Part shown: one piece after another, positions 62,769 to 64,000 of the stretch
How positions within the stretch are numbered: the stretch's first letter is position 1
How the letters are laid out: each line of letters begins with the position of its first letter
DNA from: an uncultured Erysipelotrichaceae bacterium
GTDB taxonomy: Bacteria > Bacillota_I > Bacilli_A > RF39 > UBA660
Reading direction: 5' to 3'
Assembly: GCA_902785135.1 (NCBI GenBank)
Contig: CACZXL010000004.1
Coordinates: forward strand, 48,344-112,343
Length of the DNA: 64,000 bases
Position numbers and translations under genes: made by a program
The notes under the pieces: model-generated
Database searches by the model: none
What the model was told of the DNA's origin: nothing
What the model saw: the letters and a program-made list of their open reading frames with translations, nothing else

Positions 62769-64000
62769 ATCTTTATATTTGGAATATTTTCATTAGTAAT
62801 TGTTATTGTTTTTAAATATTCTTCTTCATTAATTTCTTTATCAGTATATATACTTAATAATATATCTCCTACTTCTACTTTTTCATTTATCGTTTTGTTT
62901 AATTTAATTCCAACTTTTGGATTAATTATATCATCTTTTTCTTTTCTACCTGCGCCTAAATCATTACATAATTCTGCAAGTTTTAGCGTATCTATATCAG
63001 TTATATAGCCATCACTATTTGAATAAATATTTACGCATTTATTTTCCACAGGAATATCAGATATATTTCCTCCTTGATATTTAATAAACTCTTTTAATTT
63101 ACTTAATCCTTTTTTATTATTGTAGTTTTCTTCTACTTCTTTAATAGCTTCTTCTATTGATATATTTTTACTCATAGATACCATATAACTAGAAAGTACT
63201 AAACATAGTTTTAAAAATCTTTCTTCTCCTCTTCCATCTAATGTATCTATTGCTTCTAAAACTTCTATGGAGTTTCCTATAGTTCTACCTAATGGATAAT
63301 CCATATTTGTTAATACTGCGATAGTTTCTTTTCCATATCTATTACCTATTTCTACCATTGTTTTAGCAAGTTTTTTTGCATCATCTAGATTATGCATAAA
63401 TGCACCTTTTCCAACTTTAACATCTAGTACAATTTTATCAGAACCAGACGCTAATTTCTTACTCATTATACTTGATGCGATCAATGGTATAGATTCAGTA
63501 GTTCCAGTTACATCTCTTAAAGCATATATTTTTTTATCAGCTGGTACTAAATTACCAGATTGTGATACTAAAGCAATTTTAATATCATTAACTTGTTTTA
63601 TGAATTCATCATTTGGAATACTAGTTTTAAAACCAGAAATTGATTCTAATTTATCTATAGTTCCTCCAGTAAAACCAAGTCCTCTACCACTCATTTTAGC
63701 GACAGGTACACCACAAGATGCGACTAAAGGTCCTACAACTAAAGTAGTTTTATCGCCTACTCCTCCTGTAGAATGTTTATCAACTTTTATTCCATCTATA
63801 GAACTTAAATCAATCTTATCTCCACTATTTAACATTGATGTAGTTAGATTATAAGTCTCATCAAAAGTCATTCCATTAATACAAATACTCATCAATAAAG
63901 AACTCATTTGATAATCTTTAATATTATCATTAACATAATTATTAACAACAAATTCAATTTCTTCTTTTGTAAGTTCTTCTTTAGCTTCTTTTTTATTAAT
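62747..64000 (-). CDS. Pyrimidine-nucleoside (thymidine) phosphorylase, N-terminus cut by window edge
   Basis: 417 codons are visible and the frame stays open to the right edge. The internal ATG at 63907 is not the start: upstream codons give NKKEAKEELTKEEIEFVVNN, which matches the family N-terminus (KxxGxELTKEEIEF), so only about ten residues are missing. Motifs: DKHSTGGVGDKTTLVVGPLV (phosphate-binding), KMSGRGLGFTGGTIDKLES and SIPLIASSIMSKKLASGSD. Cleaves pyrimidine nucleosides in salvage. Followed by a terminator and then polC. Confidence 0.95.
   Translation of the reverse strand: MNKKEAKEELTKEEIEFVVNNYVNDNIKDYQMSSLLMSICINGMTFDETYNLTTSMLNSGDKIDLSSIDGIKVDKHSTGGVGDKTTLVVGPLVASCGVPVAKMSGRGLGFTGGTIDKLESISGFKTSIPNDEFIKQVNDIKIALVSQSGNLVPADKKIYALRDVTGTTESIPLIASSIMSKKLASGSDKIVLDVKVGKGAFMHNLDDAKKLAKTMVEIGNRYGKETIAVLTNMDYPLGRTIGNSIEVLEAIDTLDGRGEERFLKLCLVLSSYMVSMSKNISIEEAIKEVEENYNNKKGLSKLKEFIKYQGGNISDIPVENKCVNIYSNSDGYITDIDTLKLAELCNDLGAGRKEKDDIINPKVGIKLNKTINEKVEVGDILLSIYTDKEINEEEYLKTITITNENIPNIKIVYDIIK

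Overview
The window comes from a very AT-rich, gene-dense chromosome of a low-GC Gram-positive lineage, most likely an uncultured member of the Bacilli/Mollicutes-like group (RF39-type gut bacteria are a plausible guess, not proven). Reasons: a PolC-type DNA polymerase III, EzrA, an LCP transferase, an LTA-synthase-like sulfatase, ClpC, a zinc-type S14, Gram-positive promoters and strong AGGAGG ribosome sites. Trp is encoded by TGG at conserved positions and TGA ends several genes, so the standard bacterial code applies. Nearly all genes lie on the minus strand; only a DUF378 protein, a ZIP transporter and rpsD lie on the plus strand. I saw no tRNA, rRNA, CRISPR array, insertion sequence, prophage or origin.

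Layout in coordinate order. 1-9.4 kb: envelope genes (LCP transferase cut by the left edge, LTA-synthase-like enzyme, BrkB-like protein, a double periplasmic-binding/GGDEF protein) and a PQ-rich repeat protein paired with DUF1292. 9.4-24 kb: a membrane-anchored propeller-like protein, exonuclease III, two flavoproteins, a YugP-like protease, cysS, clpC, a DUF402 phosphatase, a carboxy-terminal processing protease and lipoproteins. 24-29.7 kb: truA, two ECF-type ABC ATPases with degraded catalytic motifs and no ecfT, a coiled-coil/DUF1292-like pair, an SDR and ZIP. 29.7-43.9 kb: the S10-spc-alpha ribosomal superoperon (rpsJ to rplQ, with secY, adk, map, infA and rpoA), lacking rpmD, with a good promoter and a structured leader. 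44-49.4 kb: a seven-gene envelope operon of unknown function, including two tiny membrane proteins found below the usual size cutoff and an MFS transporter without a standard start codon. 49.4-56.5 kb: ftsK/spoIIIE, an RNase J2-like protein lacking metal ligands, a degenerate deacetylase-like protein and ezrA. 56.5-64 kb: rpsD with its leader, an unknown gene, polC, and a pyrimidine-nucleoside phosphorylase cut by the right edge.

Intergenic space is very small: no gap exceeds 300 bases. The longest are 56509-56790 (ezrA and rpsD promoters plus the rpsD leader) and 43758-43984 (S10 promoter, leader and an upstream terminator). Most operons end in a hairpin overlapping the stop codon, and several terminators run directly into the next gene's extended -10 box.

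The most unusual items are the ECF ATPase pair that has lost its catalytic residues, the unexplained seven-gene envelope operon at 43985-49393, the acidic tail on ribosomal protein L3, the altered P-loop of adenylate kinase, and the loss of several RNase J metal ligands.
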